IMG/VR virus record: IMGVR_UViG_3300009184_000192
Location: 1 to 25,453 of that record
DNA: 25,453 bases
Direction: 5' to 3' (one strand)
Source: a virus
Part shown: in pieces, positions 1 through 6,813 of the stretch
How the letters are laid out: each line of letters begins with the position of its first letter
Numbering within the stretch: the stretch's first letter is position 1
The notes under the pieces: generated by a model
The model's database searches: none
The model's input: only the letters and a program-made list of their open reading frames with translations
Told to the model about the DNA's origin: nothing
Program-made: the position numbers and the translations under genes

Positions 1-51
1 AAAGAAAGCCCACTGAACTTCTGCTTGAATCTTAACTGGTTTTAATTCCAT
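1..51 (-). CDS. Start of a gene leaving the window; possibly ssDNA-binding protein (partial)
   Basis: Only the first 17 codons are present (MELKPVKIQAEVQWAFF), reading leftward off the edge. A strong ribosome binding site (AAGGAG, 8 bases before ATG at 51) lies in the conserved leader element GTAGATAAGG at 61-70. The opening residues resemble, from memory, N-termini of ssDNA-binding proteins that sit next to DNA polymerase in T7-like aquatic phages, and the position fits that role. On the minus strand a TATAAT-like box (95-100) lies upstream, without a clear -35. The function rests on 17 residues and context, so it is tentative. Confidence 0.5.
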   Translation of the reverse strand, partial: MELKPVKIQAEVQWAFF

Positions 52-140
52 TTTAAATCTCCTTATCTACTACGTTTAGAAATACTGCCTGTTTATTATA
101 CAACAACTTACAACTATTTGATTCCACGATGTGAAATAGT

Positions 141-329
141 TTACTGAAGTGTTTGATTTGAATAATCTAAACTAGCTTCAAGTGTTCCGTCTTCAATATC
201 CAATACTGCGTCCTTTAGTAGCTCGTAAGTTTCTTCAATATCAAAGCTAGAACTTAATGAATAAGTCCCATCTTTATATGCAGACACAGCAACCATGCCG
301 AGTAGGTTTTCATCTTTTTCTTTTGTCAT
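141..329 (-). CDS. Small acidic hypothetical protein (62 aa)
   Basis: An acidic protein with no family I recognise, no membrane segment and no cysteine motif. An in-frame ATG 18 bases further upstream lies inside the polymerase gene. I prefer the start at 329 because its ATG overlaps the polymerase stop codon (TGATG) and because GGAAAGAGA lies just upstream, so translation is probably coupled to the polymerase. It is the last complete gene of the leftward replication block before the next leader at 52-70. No function is proposed. Confidence 0.7.
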   Translation of the reverse strand: MTKEKDENLLGMVAVSAYKDGTYSLSSSFDIEETYELLKDAVLDIEDGTLEASLDYSNQTLQ

Positions 330-1978
330 CAATGTGTCTCTTTCCATGAGTTACCTACTTTAAATTCTCCGTCCAATGGACAGCGCATATTCAACACTAT
401 ACCGGCTTCTTTAATTGATTGCTTACCTAGCTGACCTGCTTCGTCAGCACGATTTTCTTCCACTTCAATTTGCCACTCATCATGAACATTGGCAACCATC
501 TTAAAATCTATCTTAGACTGCCGTAGTTTCTTATGTAAGATAACTACAGCTTGCTTCATAACGATTGCACCAGCGCCTTGCAATAGTGTGTTGAGCGCCG
601 AGTGCTCTGCACGAACGAGTAGCTTGCGTCCGTCAAGACCCGGTAGCCATCCTTCTTTAGCGTAGATACGAGCCACTTTCTCTCTAAGAGCTTTAAGTTT
701 CGGTGTGTTTCGTAAAAAAGAATCAATGAGCTTCTGTCCTTCTTTCGCAGAACCTCCAACAATCGACCCGATTTTGGCACTTCCTGCACCATAGAGAAAT
801 GCATAGATAAACGTTTTAGCTTGATTCCTCGTTTGCAGCCCAGCAGCGGTTTGGTTCGCTGTGTGGATGTCGCCTTCAGTAACTTCATGTGTATATACAT
901 CGTCGTTCATATAGTGAGCCAGCATCCTCAACTCCAATCCTGAAGCATCAATACCGACTAACTTATATCCTTTCTCTACTGTCCATAAATCCCGACACTC
1001 GTGTCCGTAAGGACTGCCACTATTGGGAACCTGTGCCATATTCGGATTCATGTGTGTCATACGACCTGTGACAGCGCCGTTGGTGATAACACGACCATGA
1101 ACCCTACCATCTTTACCAAGAGCGTTTAACCACGATTCAATCTGTGCTATCCGCTTTTGGAGCATCATGTATTCTGCTAAGGTTTTTGCTTCTGGGAAGT
1201 CGAGCGTTTCGAGTACGGCTTCGTCGACGATGACCGACCCTTTTTCTGTAAACTTGTTAGGTTTCCAACCTTTCTCGATGAGTCTTTCTGCGATTTGCTG
1301 CCGACTTCCGGGGTTGAACGGCTCGATGATGTCTTTGAGAGGTTTACCTGACGTTTTGTGAACTCGTCCAGTGGTGACTTTATCTGGGAAGATGGAAGCC
1401 ATTTCAACTTGAATAGTGTCCAGCTTAGTTTTAAGTATAGATAATAATTGTAAAGCCCCAGCTTCATTGAGTTTGAAGCCGTTTCTTTCTTGTTCCGCAA
1501 TGATGATTGCGACCTCATGTTCGAGTTTGATACTTTCTTTGGAATAACCATTTTTCATCTCCTGAGTTAAATGTTCATACAACTTCTTTGTTACTAATGT
1601 GTCTTGGATACAATACTCTTCCATCTCCTTTGACCAACCAGCATCAAAGTCTGTGAACTCGCCCTTAGCAAAACCTAAGCGTTGTCCCCAAGCAGCAAGG
1701 CTGTGTCCGTCTTCCAAACTAGGGTTATACAGCCTAGACAACACTAAAGTATCCACCACCTGTAACTTCTTTACAGCAACACCCCAAACTCGCTTCAATA
1801 CTGGGAAGTCAAAAAAGATGCCGTTGTGTGCCACAATTTCACTTGCGTTGTTAATGTAAGTCTGTAACAACTCAGGAGTCTTAAAAGTAAACCATTCGTC
1901 TGTGTCAATGTTACGAGTAACAACGCACCAAATCTTGTCGTGTGCTAGGTTAGTTTCAATGTCAAGAACTATTCTCAT
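329..1978 (-). CDS. DNA polymerase, family A, T7 gp5-like (549 aa)
   Basis: This is the replicative polymerase with a 3'-5' proofreading exonuclease domain. Exo I is DIET at residues 6-9, Exo II is HNGIFFDFP at 51-59 (Asp57), and Exo III is YCIQD at 122-126. The polymerase motifs are A (GIDASGLELR, Asp344), B (RNQAKTFIYAFLYGAG, Arg384, Lys388, Tyr392, Tyr396) and C (HDE, 499-501). The C-terminal His matches the terminal His of T7 gp5. It is about 155 residues shorter than T7 gp5. Part of this is a missing stretch of about 50 residues between FPDK (197-200) and FNPGSR (221-226), where T7 carries its thioredoxin-binding insertion. The start overlaps the stop of the upstream nuclease-like gene (ATGA). 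The family assignment is certain; independence from thioredoxin is inferred. Confidence 0.98.
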   Translation of the reverse strand: MRIVLDIETNLAHDKIWCVVTRNIDTDEWFTFKTPELLQTYINNASEIVAHNGIFFDFPVLKRVWGVAVKKLQVVDTLVLSRLYNPSLEDGHSLAAWGQRLGFAKGEFTDFDAGWSKEMEEYCIQDTLVTKKLYEHLTQEMKNGYSKESIKLEHEVAIIIAEQERNGFKLNEAGALQLLSILKTKLDTIQVEMASIFPDKVTTGRVHKTSGKPLKDIIEPFNPGSRQQIAERLIEKGWKPNKFTEKGSVIVDEAVLETLDFPEAKTLAEYMMLQKRIAQIESWLNALGKDGRVHGRVITNGAVTGRMTHMNPNMAQVPNSGSPYGHECRDLWTVEKGYKLVGIDASGLELRMLAHYMNDDVYTHEVTEGDIHTANQTAAGLQTRNQAKTFIYAFLYGAGSAKIGSIVGGSAKEGQKLIDSFLRNTPKLKALREKVARIYAKEGWLPGLDGRKLLVRAEHSALNTLLQGAGAIVMKQAVVILHKKLRQSKIDFKMVANVHDEWQIEVEENRADEAGQLGKQSIKEAGIVLNMRCPLDGEFKVGNSWKETH

Positions 1979-2349
1979 TCTATGATTGTAACCAAATCTG
2001 TCAAACTAATCAAGTACATTCTGGAAGTGTTGTCATCACCACCACGAACCATTTTAGGCATATTCTTTGTAATATAGGAGCGTAGTTTGTATACCGGAAA
2101 CACTAAGGTCATAACAATGTCATCGCCCTTAGCAAGATTATGGAACCAGTAGTCTGCTTCAGTAGTAGCAATTCCACTAGGACGACCACGACTCTCAAAC
2201 TCAACCACAATGTTACCGGTTCTGCTCCACATATCTCGCTCAGTCTTAACCTCTATTTTGCTGTTCTGCAACATATCAGCAACTTTCTGCTCAAATACTT
2301 GTCCGTATTGCAAGTCAAGGTCAAATCTTTTGTCGTTGTTCATAAGCAT
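1975..2349 (-). CDS. Possible PD-(D/E)XK nuclease (124 aa)
   Basis: The middle of this protein has an acidic residue (Glu20) in a predicted helix, then the strand KIEVKTE with E33-V-K35, then another strand with Glu50 and Glu52 and the segment ESRGRPSGIATTEADYW. An acidic-x-Lys pair behind an N-terminal helix is typical of PD-(D/E)XK endonucleases and Holliday-junction resolvases. Similar small proteins occur in phage replication blocks. It is not obviously homologous to T7 gp3 but could fill the same job in DNA breakdown or branch resolution. ATG at 2349 has GGAGG 12 bases upstream; ATG at 2343 overlaps the stop of the preceding gene. The nuclease call comes from motif reading only. Confidence 0.55.
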   Translation of the reverse strand: MLMNNDKRFDLDLQYGQVFEQKVADMLQNSKIEVKTERDMWSRTGNIVVEFESRGRPSGIATTEADYWFHNLAKGDDIVMTLVFPVYKLRSYITKNMPKMVRGGDDNTSRMYLISLTDLVTIIE

Positions 2350-2546
2350 AATTTTATCAAGCCTCCTAAGTACATCAATACAGCAACTGCTTCAACAACA
2401 AACAAAGCATAGTCTTTTTGATAGACACCTGACCAAGTCCATAATCCGCTACCAATCAAACCAAACCAAAGGTTTAGTGGAAAGATGTTAAGGCTTGTCA
2501 AGGCAATTCCAATCAGACAAAGAGCTGTGCCAGTCCACTTAATCAT
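2340..2546 (-). CDS. Small integral membrane protein (68 aa)
   Basis: A hydrophobic protein with three likely membrane segments, at about residues 5-20, 22-41 and 46-66, and one short polar break (YQKDY). The open frame continues further upstream to 2585. I chose ATG 2546 because it overlaps the stop of the upstream gene (ATGATTAA), as at most junctions here, and because the extra residues are polar. Small membrane proteins of this style are common in podovirus replication blocks and have no established role. The gene overlaps the nuclease-like gene at its 3' end. Confidence 0.75.
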   Translation of the reverse strand: MIKWTGTALCLIGIALTSLNIFPLNLWFGLIGSGLWTWSGVYQKDYALFVVEAVAVLMYLGGLIKLCL

Positions 2547-2820
2547 TCGATTCCGTAACGTCCATTCGTTTAATCTCATGGTCAATTAAGTTTTTAGCAG
2601 ATTGAACAGCCAAACTTAATCGTTTCATATCTTCTAAATGGTATTCTGCAATGATTCCATCAGGAATACGATAAGACTCTAACGATTGTCTAATAATTTC
2701 TTTTAGTGTTGTTTGAAACGATACCGGTTCATCGGAATCACCAAACCAAAAGCCATAATCAATAGAACCATTCTCAGCAATCCAAGCATAGCCATCTAAT
2801 TTAATATTCTTCTTACTCAT
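2539..2820 (-). CDS. Hypothetical protein (93 aa)
   Basis: A soluble mixed-charge protein starting MSKKNIKLDGYAW. The N-terminal half looks beta-rich and the C-terminal half helical (EDMKRLSLAVQSAKNLIDHEIKR). No catalytic or metal-binding motif is visible. The ATG at 2820 overlaps the preceding stop as ATGA. A GTG codon further upstream would add 7 residues but breaks this pattern. It lies inside the coupled leftward operon between two other unknown proteins. No function is proposed. Confidence 0.75.
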   Translation of the reverse strand: MSKKNIKLDGYAWIAENGSIDYGFWFGDSDEPVSFQTTLKEIIRQSLESYRIPDGIIAEYHLEDMKRLSLAVQSAKNLIDHEIKRMDVTESND

Positions 2821-3047
2821 ACTTTTCTCACTTTTGTCCACGCAGCTAAATGTACCGGATTACCATTAGAATCTTTACAATAGCTATACATACCATCAAT
2901 GTGTCCGAACCAATACTCTGTTGCTAAATCCAACGCATCGTGTATTGGCGGTATTTTTATTTCATCATCAACAATCTTAAACTTATCGCCTTTTTGTAAC
3001 TCATACAACGCACAATTATGGTCTGCAATATCGTGTTCGTTAATCAT
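2817..3047 (-). CDS. Conserved small phage protein (76 aa)
   Basis: The sequence reads like a small beta-rich phage protein, with a GDKFKIVDD segment followed by the patterned end EYWFGHIDGMYSYC. I remember this ending from small proteins near replication genes of many aquatic phages, but they have no known function. ATG 3047 overlaps the previous stop as ATGA and has the strong ribosome binding site GGAGGG six bases upstream. No signal peptide or membrane segment is seen. Confidence 0.78.
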   Translation of the reverse strand: MINEHDIADHNCALYELQKGDKFKIVDDEIKIPPIHDALDLATEYWFGHIDGMYSYCKDSNGNPVHLAAWTKVRKV

Positions 3048-3367
3048 TTACCCTCCGCAATAAACTTATCAACGGCAACATCAATCTCGTTACCAATCAT
3101 CCAGCGCCATTCACTCATGTCGCCATTACAGGCAATCACAGATGGAGCTACTAGGCTAGTATCAACATCCCATGACGCACTGCGTAGCCAGCGATAACGC
3201 TCTGCATCGGCATAGATTTCAGTGTTGTCCTGTATGCGACCAAAGACATCCTTATTTAGGGTTCGTAGTCGGTCAATCTCTAAGCATAGTGCGTTGATGT
3301 AATTGCGAGTAACAGAATACTCATCCTGTTTTGCATACTCTCTTGCTGCTTCAACTAAATCTTTCAT
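3044..3367 (-). CDS. Conserved phage protein with DAERYRWLR motif (107 aa)
   Basis: The N-terminal half is a likely helical or coiled segment (residues 1-50), followed by DAERYRWLR near residues 54-62. That motif recurs in many small phage proteins of unknown role. The C-terminal half carries several Trp residues (WRWMIGNEID). The start overlaps the primase-helicase stop (ATGA), so it is probably translated together with it. No active site is visible. It could be a replication accessory protein by position only. Confidence 0.75.
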   Translation of the reverse strand: MKDLVEAAREYAKQDEYSVTRNYINALCLEIDRLRTLNKDVFGRIQDNTEIYADAERYRWLRSASWDVDTSLVAPSVIACNGDMSEWRWMIGNEIDVAVDKFIAEGK

Positions 3368-4962
3368 AGTGTGTCCTGTATCTCTAACATTCGTCCGGTT
3401 TGTCCATTATACAACAATGCGCCACAATTACCAGTATAGCCACTGAAGCGGTTCTTTAATACACGCACTGAGGTAGTGTTACGCTCAATCATATCCTGTG
3501 CCTGTCCATTGCGCTCTAATCCTATCACAATGTCAGACAACTGAGCAATAGCACCGGAACCACGCAACTGTGCTAAGGACGTTGCAGCGCCTTCCTCATG
3601 ACCCTTACTATCAGGACGTTTCAGATGTGAAACACAAATCAAAGCAATGCCTGTTTCTTGCACCAACATACGCAGCTTAGTCATTATGGAATCCAGAGCT
3701 TTGCGCTCATCACCAACATCGCCCCCACTAACAATAATACTAAGATGGTCAAGAAAGACGTAGCCACAATTAAGACCTTTAGCCATATAGCGCACTCTAT
3801 TGACAATATTTTCCAAAGAAGTGCTGCCGAAATGGTCAAACAAATAAATGCGGTCACTTCCGAGTGTTCTATCAAAAGCATCTTTTAATTCCTCCGGTGA
3901 TACATCAACATCAGGTAAATGAATAGGTTTGTTTACTGCCAAAGACATGAGGGAACGAGCAGTCTTACGCACTCCCTCTTCAAGAAACATAAGTCCGATT
4001 TTGTCAGTTGTCTTGTTAAGTATGTGCCATACAATCTCTCGCAGAAATTGAGATTTGCCAAGTCCGCTTCCTGCAGTGACCATGACAAGTTCCCCCTTGC
4101 GTATGCCATATGTGAGTTTATTAAGTCCCTCGTAAGGGTAGTCGCAATCAGCCTTCTCAATAGGAGCCGATACCAGTTCCCACAAAGTGTTACCTTGCAC
4201 AATTCCATCAGGGATATAAGACTCAGCAGCCCACCAAGCATCAACAAATTCTTTGCCAGAACCATTCTCAAGATAATCACACGCATCCTTATATCCTTTC
4301 TTGTGCTTCATTACTTTAACTTTGCCACCAAACAACTCAGCAACTGCCTGTGCAGCCTTCTGACCCGGCTCATCCGCATCAAAACAAATCACAATGTTCT
4401 CGAATGAATCAATCCATTCATATTGCATTTTGCAATCCTTTAGCGCTGCTTGTGCGCCGTTGCGAACACTTACACAAGGATACTTACTACCTTGCATCTG
4501 ATAACTCGCTAGAGCATCTAATTCACCCTCGCAGATGGTTAGATAGCGACCAGCTTTAGTAAATAGATTTTGTCCAAAAAGAGTAGCTTCTTTAAAGTCA
4601 CCAGCAATCGAAAATGATTTAGTTTCAACATCCCTAGTCTTAACTGCCGACATAACTCCATCAGCATCAAAATAAGGGTAATAGTGTTTACCTTCGTTTT
4701 GTCTTACTCCGTAGGCTATGCAAGTAGCCGAAGTAATACCACGACTAGCAATAGAAAGAGAAGAAGAATTGTCATAAAAGTTTAAGTCCTTATTCATTGG
4801 TTTAACTACTTTCGTATGTGTTGTTGTCCCATCCCCAGCGACATAGGTTTCACAAGCAAAACAGTATTGATGATTGTCGTCAAACAAACTGTTTGCATCG
4901 CTACTTCCGCAGTTCTCGCAGGGAATGTGTTTGAGGTATTTAGAGTCCTGCACTATCGACAT
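3364..4962 (-). CDS. DNA primase-helicase, T7 gp4-like (532 aa)
   Basis: This enzyme unwinds the fork and makes primers. The zinc-binding domain has CENC and CFAC (Cys15, 18, 34, 37). The TOPRIM primase domain has EGELD (146-150) and DAD (195-197). The RecA-type hexameric helicase has Walker A GSGLGKS (298-304), Walker B YVFLDH (401-406), the motif CVSHLKRP (His446) and an arginine finger in KNRFSGYTG (Arg505). The protein ends soon after that motif (MLEIQDTL) and lacks the acidic C-terminal tail with terminal Phe that T7 gp4 uses to dock the polymerase. I chose ATG 4962 because its N-terminus then aligns with T7 gp4; ATG 4974 or TTG 5004 would add 4 or 14 residues. It overlaps the upstream gene by 23 bases. 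Confidence 0.97.
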   Translation of the reverse strand: MSIVQDSKYLKHIPCENCGSSDANSLFDDNHQYCFACETYVAGDGTTTHTKVVKPMNKDLNFYDNSSSLSIASRGITSATCIAYGVRQNEGKHYYPYFDADGVMSAVKTRDVETKSFSIAGDFKEATLFGQNLFTKAGRYLTICEGELDALASYQMQGSKYPCVSVRNGAQAALKDCKMQYEWIDSFENIVICFDADEPGQKAAQAVAELFGGKVKVMKHKKGYKDACDYLENGSGKEFVDAWWAAESYIPDGIVQGNTLWELVSAPIEKADCDYPYEGLNKLTYGIRKGELVMVTAGSGLGKSQFLREIVWHILNKTTDKIGLMFLEEGVRKTARSLMSLAVNKPIHLPDVDVSPEELKDAFDRTLGSDRIYLFDHFGSTSLENIVNRVRYMAKGLNCGYVFLDHLSIIVSGGDVGDERKALDSIMTKLRMLVQETGIALICVSHLKRPDSKGHEEGAATSLAQLRGSGAIAQLSDIVIGLERNGQAQDMIERNTTSVRVLKNRFSGYTGNCGALLYNGQTGRMLEIQDTL

Positions 4963-5137
4963 CCTGTAAATCATAAGCAATATCAAGCACTTCCTCTTTA
5001 GCAATCTTTTCTACTGGCATCTCTTCAACAGCACACCAGCAATCCTCTTCCGTATCGCCATAAACTGACACAGAATAAGACACAGTCACAGTAAATGTAG
5101 CAACAACACCAACAGGCTCTTCTTTGTAATAAATCAT
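4940..5137 (-). CDS. Small hypothetical protein (65 aa)
   Basis: A small protein with a beta-rich N-terminal half (VVATFTVTVSYSVSV) and an acidic C-terminal half with one CWC pair. It is not recognised. The start has the strong ribosome binding site GAGGTG and overlaps the preceding stop as ATGA. Its 3' end overlaps the primase-helicase start by 23 bases, so it may help set primase-helicase translation by coupling. Confidence 0.7.
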   Translation of the reverse strand: MIYYKEEPVGVVATFTVTVSYSVSVYGDTEEDCWCAVEEMPVEKIAKEEVLDIAYDLQDVDSAGL

Positions 5138-5349
5138 GGTTTCACCTCAATTATTCCTTGTTTAACTCGATAAGGATACCTAGATTCAACATAAAAGCAT
5201 CTAAATACCCCGTCCTTAACACTTAGCCATCCATACCAATCGCTATTATTGGTAGTGTAATTCCCACATACCTGATGGTCTACTTCAAGCATAGCGATAG
5301 AATACCCCACAAACGCACTAAAACACGCTACAAGCGCATAACGCAACAT
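5134..5349 (-). CDS. Small protein with N-terminal membrane anchor or signal (71 aa)
   Basis: The N-terminus MLRYALVACFSAFVGYSIAML is a single hydrophobic segment of about 18 residues after one Arg. It fits a signal anchor or an uncleaved signal peptide. The rest is polar and aromatic, with two Cys residues that could pair outside the cytoplasm. The ribosome binding site is GAGG, eight bases from ATG, overlapping the end of the upstream gene. Its function is unknown; an envelope location is inferred from the hydrophobic start only. Confidence 0.7.
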   Translation of the reverse strand: MLRYALVACFSAFVGYSIAMLEVDHQVCGNYTTNNSDWYGWLSVKDGVFRCFYVESRYPYRVKQGIIEVKP

Positions 5350-5352
5350 CGC

Positions 5353-5544
5353 CTATACCTCGGTATCAACGACTGGAATTAAGCGGTCTATTGCTTCGTT
5401 TAAGCGGTGCCTAAAATCCGTCATAATTTCCTCATAGCCGTATTGTCCGCACAATGCCACCATCTCTTCTAAGACAAAGTGTTTATGCAACTCCGCCTGA
5501 GCATATTCTAGCTCTAATCCCGACATCTCATCAAATTCCAACAT
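5353..5544 (-). CDS. Small acidic helical protein (63 aa)
   Basis: An acidic, predicted mostly helical protein without recognisable motifs. It is the first gene of the leftward replication block and has a very strong ribosome binding site (GAGGAGG, five bases before ATG). Upstream lies the 212-bp gap 5545-5756. I find no good leftward sigma70 promoter in that gap, so the block is probably read through from genes further right or from a promoter type I cannot recognise. Confidence 0.72.
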   Translation of the reverse strand: MLEFDEMSGLELEYAQAELHKHFVLEEMVALCGQYGYEEIMTDFRHRLNEAIDRLIPVVDTEV

Positions 5545-5634
5545 AACAACCTCCTCTAAAATTAAGACACAGATTACAACAAAAAGACAAAAAACACTGT
5601 CGTTTTAAAGCAACAACTACTAAAAATAAAAGAC

Positions 5635-5663
5635 TTGACACAATTTCAAAAATTCATTATAAT
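5635..5663 (+). promoter_or_regulatory. Perfect consensus sigma70 promoter, antisense to flanking genes
   Basis: TTGACA at 5635-5640, a 17-base spacer, then TATAAT at 5658-5663. Both hexamers match the consensus at all six positions. Transcription would start near 5670 and run rightward. All genes from 5757 to 8192 are on the minus strand, so the product would be antisense to them. The -10 lies in the palindrome ATTATAAT, but the leftward orientation has no usable -35. The downstream repeat AACAACATAGACTAT begins at the expected start point. Confidence 0.7.
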
Positions 5664-5668
5664 GCCTT

Positions 5669-5745
5669 AACAACATAGACTATCGTTAGATTGTTGTTTT
5701 ATGTAAAAACTATTAAAACCTATGCACAGTAACAACATAGTCTAT
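5669..5745. repeat. Operator-like direct repeat AACAACATAGWCTAT (two copies)
   Basis: Copies lie at 5669-5683 and 5731-5745, 62 bases apart, differing only at the centre of the small dyad ATAG-W-CTAT. The first copy covers the predicted start of the rightward promoter at 5635-5663. It also forms the left arm of a 7-bp inverted repeat AACAACA/TGTTGTT (5669-5675 with 5692-5698) that is followed by a short T run. It could be a repressor site or the hairpin of a short RNA. Confidence 0.45.
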
Positions 5746-5756
5746 ATAGGTCAATA

Positions 5757-6002
5757 CTAGCGCTCTTGCCAATAGTCCTCAATTCCGTCATCTTCATAGT
5801 CGTCTATGTAGTCATCTTCCTCCAACAATTCGCCGTTACCGGTATCGCCTTCGCTTAACAGGTCGTGCCTTACCATAACAGGGATGTAAGCATCTACTGA
5901 TTTTAAACAGGTAGAGCACATCTCAAGGAATTGCCTAGTGATACCATGTCTTACAGTAGATTCATAGTCATTTAATGCTGTATTGCAACAAATACATCTC
6001 AT
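5757..6002 (-). CDS. Small zinc-ribbon-like protein with acidic tail (81 aa)
   Basis: It has clustered cysteines at the start (MRCICC, Cys3, Cys5, Cys6) and a second CSTC pair near residues 29-32, giving a likely CxxC...CxxC zinc site. The last 20 or so residues are strongly acidic (Asp/Glu). A longer frame to 6029 exists, but ATG 6002 has the clear ribosome binding site GAGGGGG, so I use it. It is the last gene of the small-protein block before the intergenic gap. The acidic tail could mimic DNA or bind a basic partner; that is speculation. Confidence 0.72.
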   Translation of the reverse strand: MRCICCNTALNDYESTVRHGITRQFLEMCSTCLKSVDAYIPVMVRHDLLSEGDTGNGELLEEDDYIDDYEDDGIEDYWQER

Positions 6003-6068
6003 AAAACCCCCTCTATTCAAGAAAAACATAGTTTAACATACTTACCCCTTAACTCTTTACGAAGTCGT

Positions 6069-6164
6069 CTATAAAGCCCCTCTAATGGCTCGCAATAGCC
6101 ATATCATCACCTGAGTATAGACTACAATGCCAGCCAGCCAGTAAAACCATTTATATTCATTCAT
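6069..6164 (-). CDS. Tiny membrane protein (31 aa)
   Basis: A 31-residue reading frame starting MNEYKWFYWLAGIVVY and ending RAIRGAL. It has one hydrophobic span at about residues 6-25 and a positively charged end, typical of tiny phage membrane proteins. It begins three bases after the stop of the 49-residue upstream frame, which suggests coupled translation. The ribosome binding site is weak (GAAAG). Without it, 6003-6166 would be empty in an otherwise packed block. It was found by hand translation and its role is unknown. Confidence 0.5.
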   Translation of the reverse strand: MNEYKWFYWLAGIVVYTQVMIWLLRAIRGAL

Positions 6165-6166
6165 AA

Positions 6167-6316
6167 TTAGACTTTCGTGCATGATGGCGGCATATTCGGA
6201 CAATAGTAACAACTGATTAAACCCTTATCGGTGACAATGGTTTGAATGGTACAAGCATAGGCAACCATATCAACCAAAAACCACAAGGCAGCCACTAACA
6301 ATAGATTTTTAATCAT
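6167..6316 (-). CDS. Small exported or membrane protein with cysteines (49 aa)
   Basis: The start MIKNLLLVAALWFLVDMVAY is a Lys followed by a hydrophobic stretch, like a signal peptide or single anchor. The short remainder has four cysteines (Cys22, 36, 39 and 46), including CYYC. The ATG overlaps the preceding stop as ATGA, matching the coupling seen throughout this arm. It may sit in the inner membrane with its cysteine-rich end outside. Function unknown. Confidence 0.6.
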   Translation of the reverse strand: MIKNLLLVAALWFLVDMVAYACTIQTIVTDKGLISCYYCPNMPPSCTKV

Positions 6317-6603
6317 TCTGTTTCCCTTTCATAGTATTTATCATATATTTCAGACTGCCAAACATTTATAGAATCCCAACTTATACCAATTTCAGGGTTA
6401 TTACATCGCGCGATTAGCTCCAACACTTCTCGCGATTCTTCCTCGGTGAAAGTAATATATTCACCATCGCCCGCATAAAATTCTGAGACATCATCAATAG
6501 ACCACCAATCACAATGCCAGTCAGGGCTAGTAAGGCGTACAATGTCGCGCGGGTCAGGTATAGATTGACCCTCAGGTAATTCAATCTCAATAATTACTTT
6601 CAT
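6313..6603 (-). CDS. Hypothetical acidic protein (96 aa)
   Basis: It starts with an amphipathic strand (MKVIIEIELPEG), followed by a Trp-rich centre (PDWHCDWWSIDDV) and an acidic helix (EEESREVLELIARC). It resembles small unknown proteins of phage early regions, but I cannot assign a family. The ribosome binding site GGGGAATAACC precedes ATG 6603, two bases after the stop of the previous gene. High acidity and small size would suit a host-takeover or inhibitor role, which is inference from context only. Confidence 0.75.
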   Translation of the reverse strand: MKVIIEIELPEGQSIPDPRDIVRLTSPDWHCDWWSIDDVSEFYAGDGEYITFTEEESREVLELIARCNNPEIGISWDSINVWQSEIYDKYYERETE

Positions 6604-6605
6604 GG

Positions 6606-6812
6606 TTATTCCCCTTTATATCCTAAGTAAAATTCATCTTCTGAGCCGTTAAGTGTTACACCATCGCTCCAAGTTAAACCAATGCACGATTCGTTATGGT
6701 TGCAACAAATCAAATACTGCCCCAGTTTGTCGCGTATAACATCATAGGCGCTATTTACCCAGTGAACGCTATCACCTTGCGCGATAGCCTGTTTTATTTG
6801 GTCTAATGTCAT
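6606..6812 (-). CDS. Conserved small phage protein (68 aa)
   Basis: The start MTLDQIKQAIAQGDSVHWVN followed by a segment with YDVIRDKLGQYLI and a C-terminal IGLTWSDGVTLNG matches a pattern I recall in many small unknown phage proteins. The frame is open to 6839, but ATG 6812 has GGAGGG seven bases upstream and follows the stop of a tiny upstream gene by one base. The upstream ATG at 6839 has no ribosome binding site. Function unknown. Confidence 0.75.
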   Translation of the reverse strand: MTLDQIKQAIAQGDSVHWVNSAYDVIRDKLGQYLICCNHNESCIGLTWSDGVTLNGSEDEFYLGYKGE

Positions 6813-6813
6813 G

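Noticed and set aside
3919-4407. 162-codon plus-strand frame opposite the primase-helicase
   Set aside because: It lies wholly over a clearly conserved gene, lacks a ribosome binding site and has an unlikely composition.
5656-5684. Leftward promoter for the replication block using the palindromic ATTATAAT
   Set aside because: No -35 resembling TTGACA at 15-19 bases in that direction (GATAGT at 17).
5719-5751. Terminator for the early block (ACCTAT/ATAGGT on the minus strand followed by TTTT)
   Set aside because: AT-rich 6-pair stem with a 22-base loop; too weak to call.
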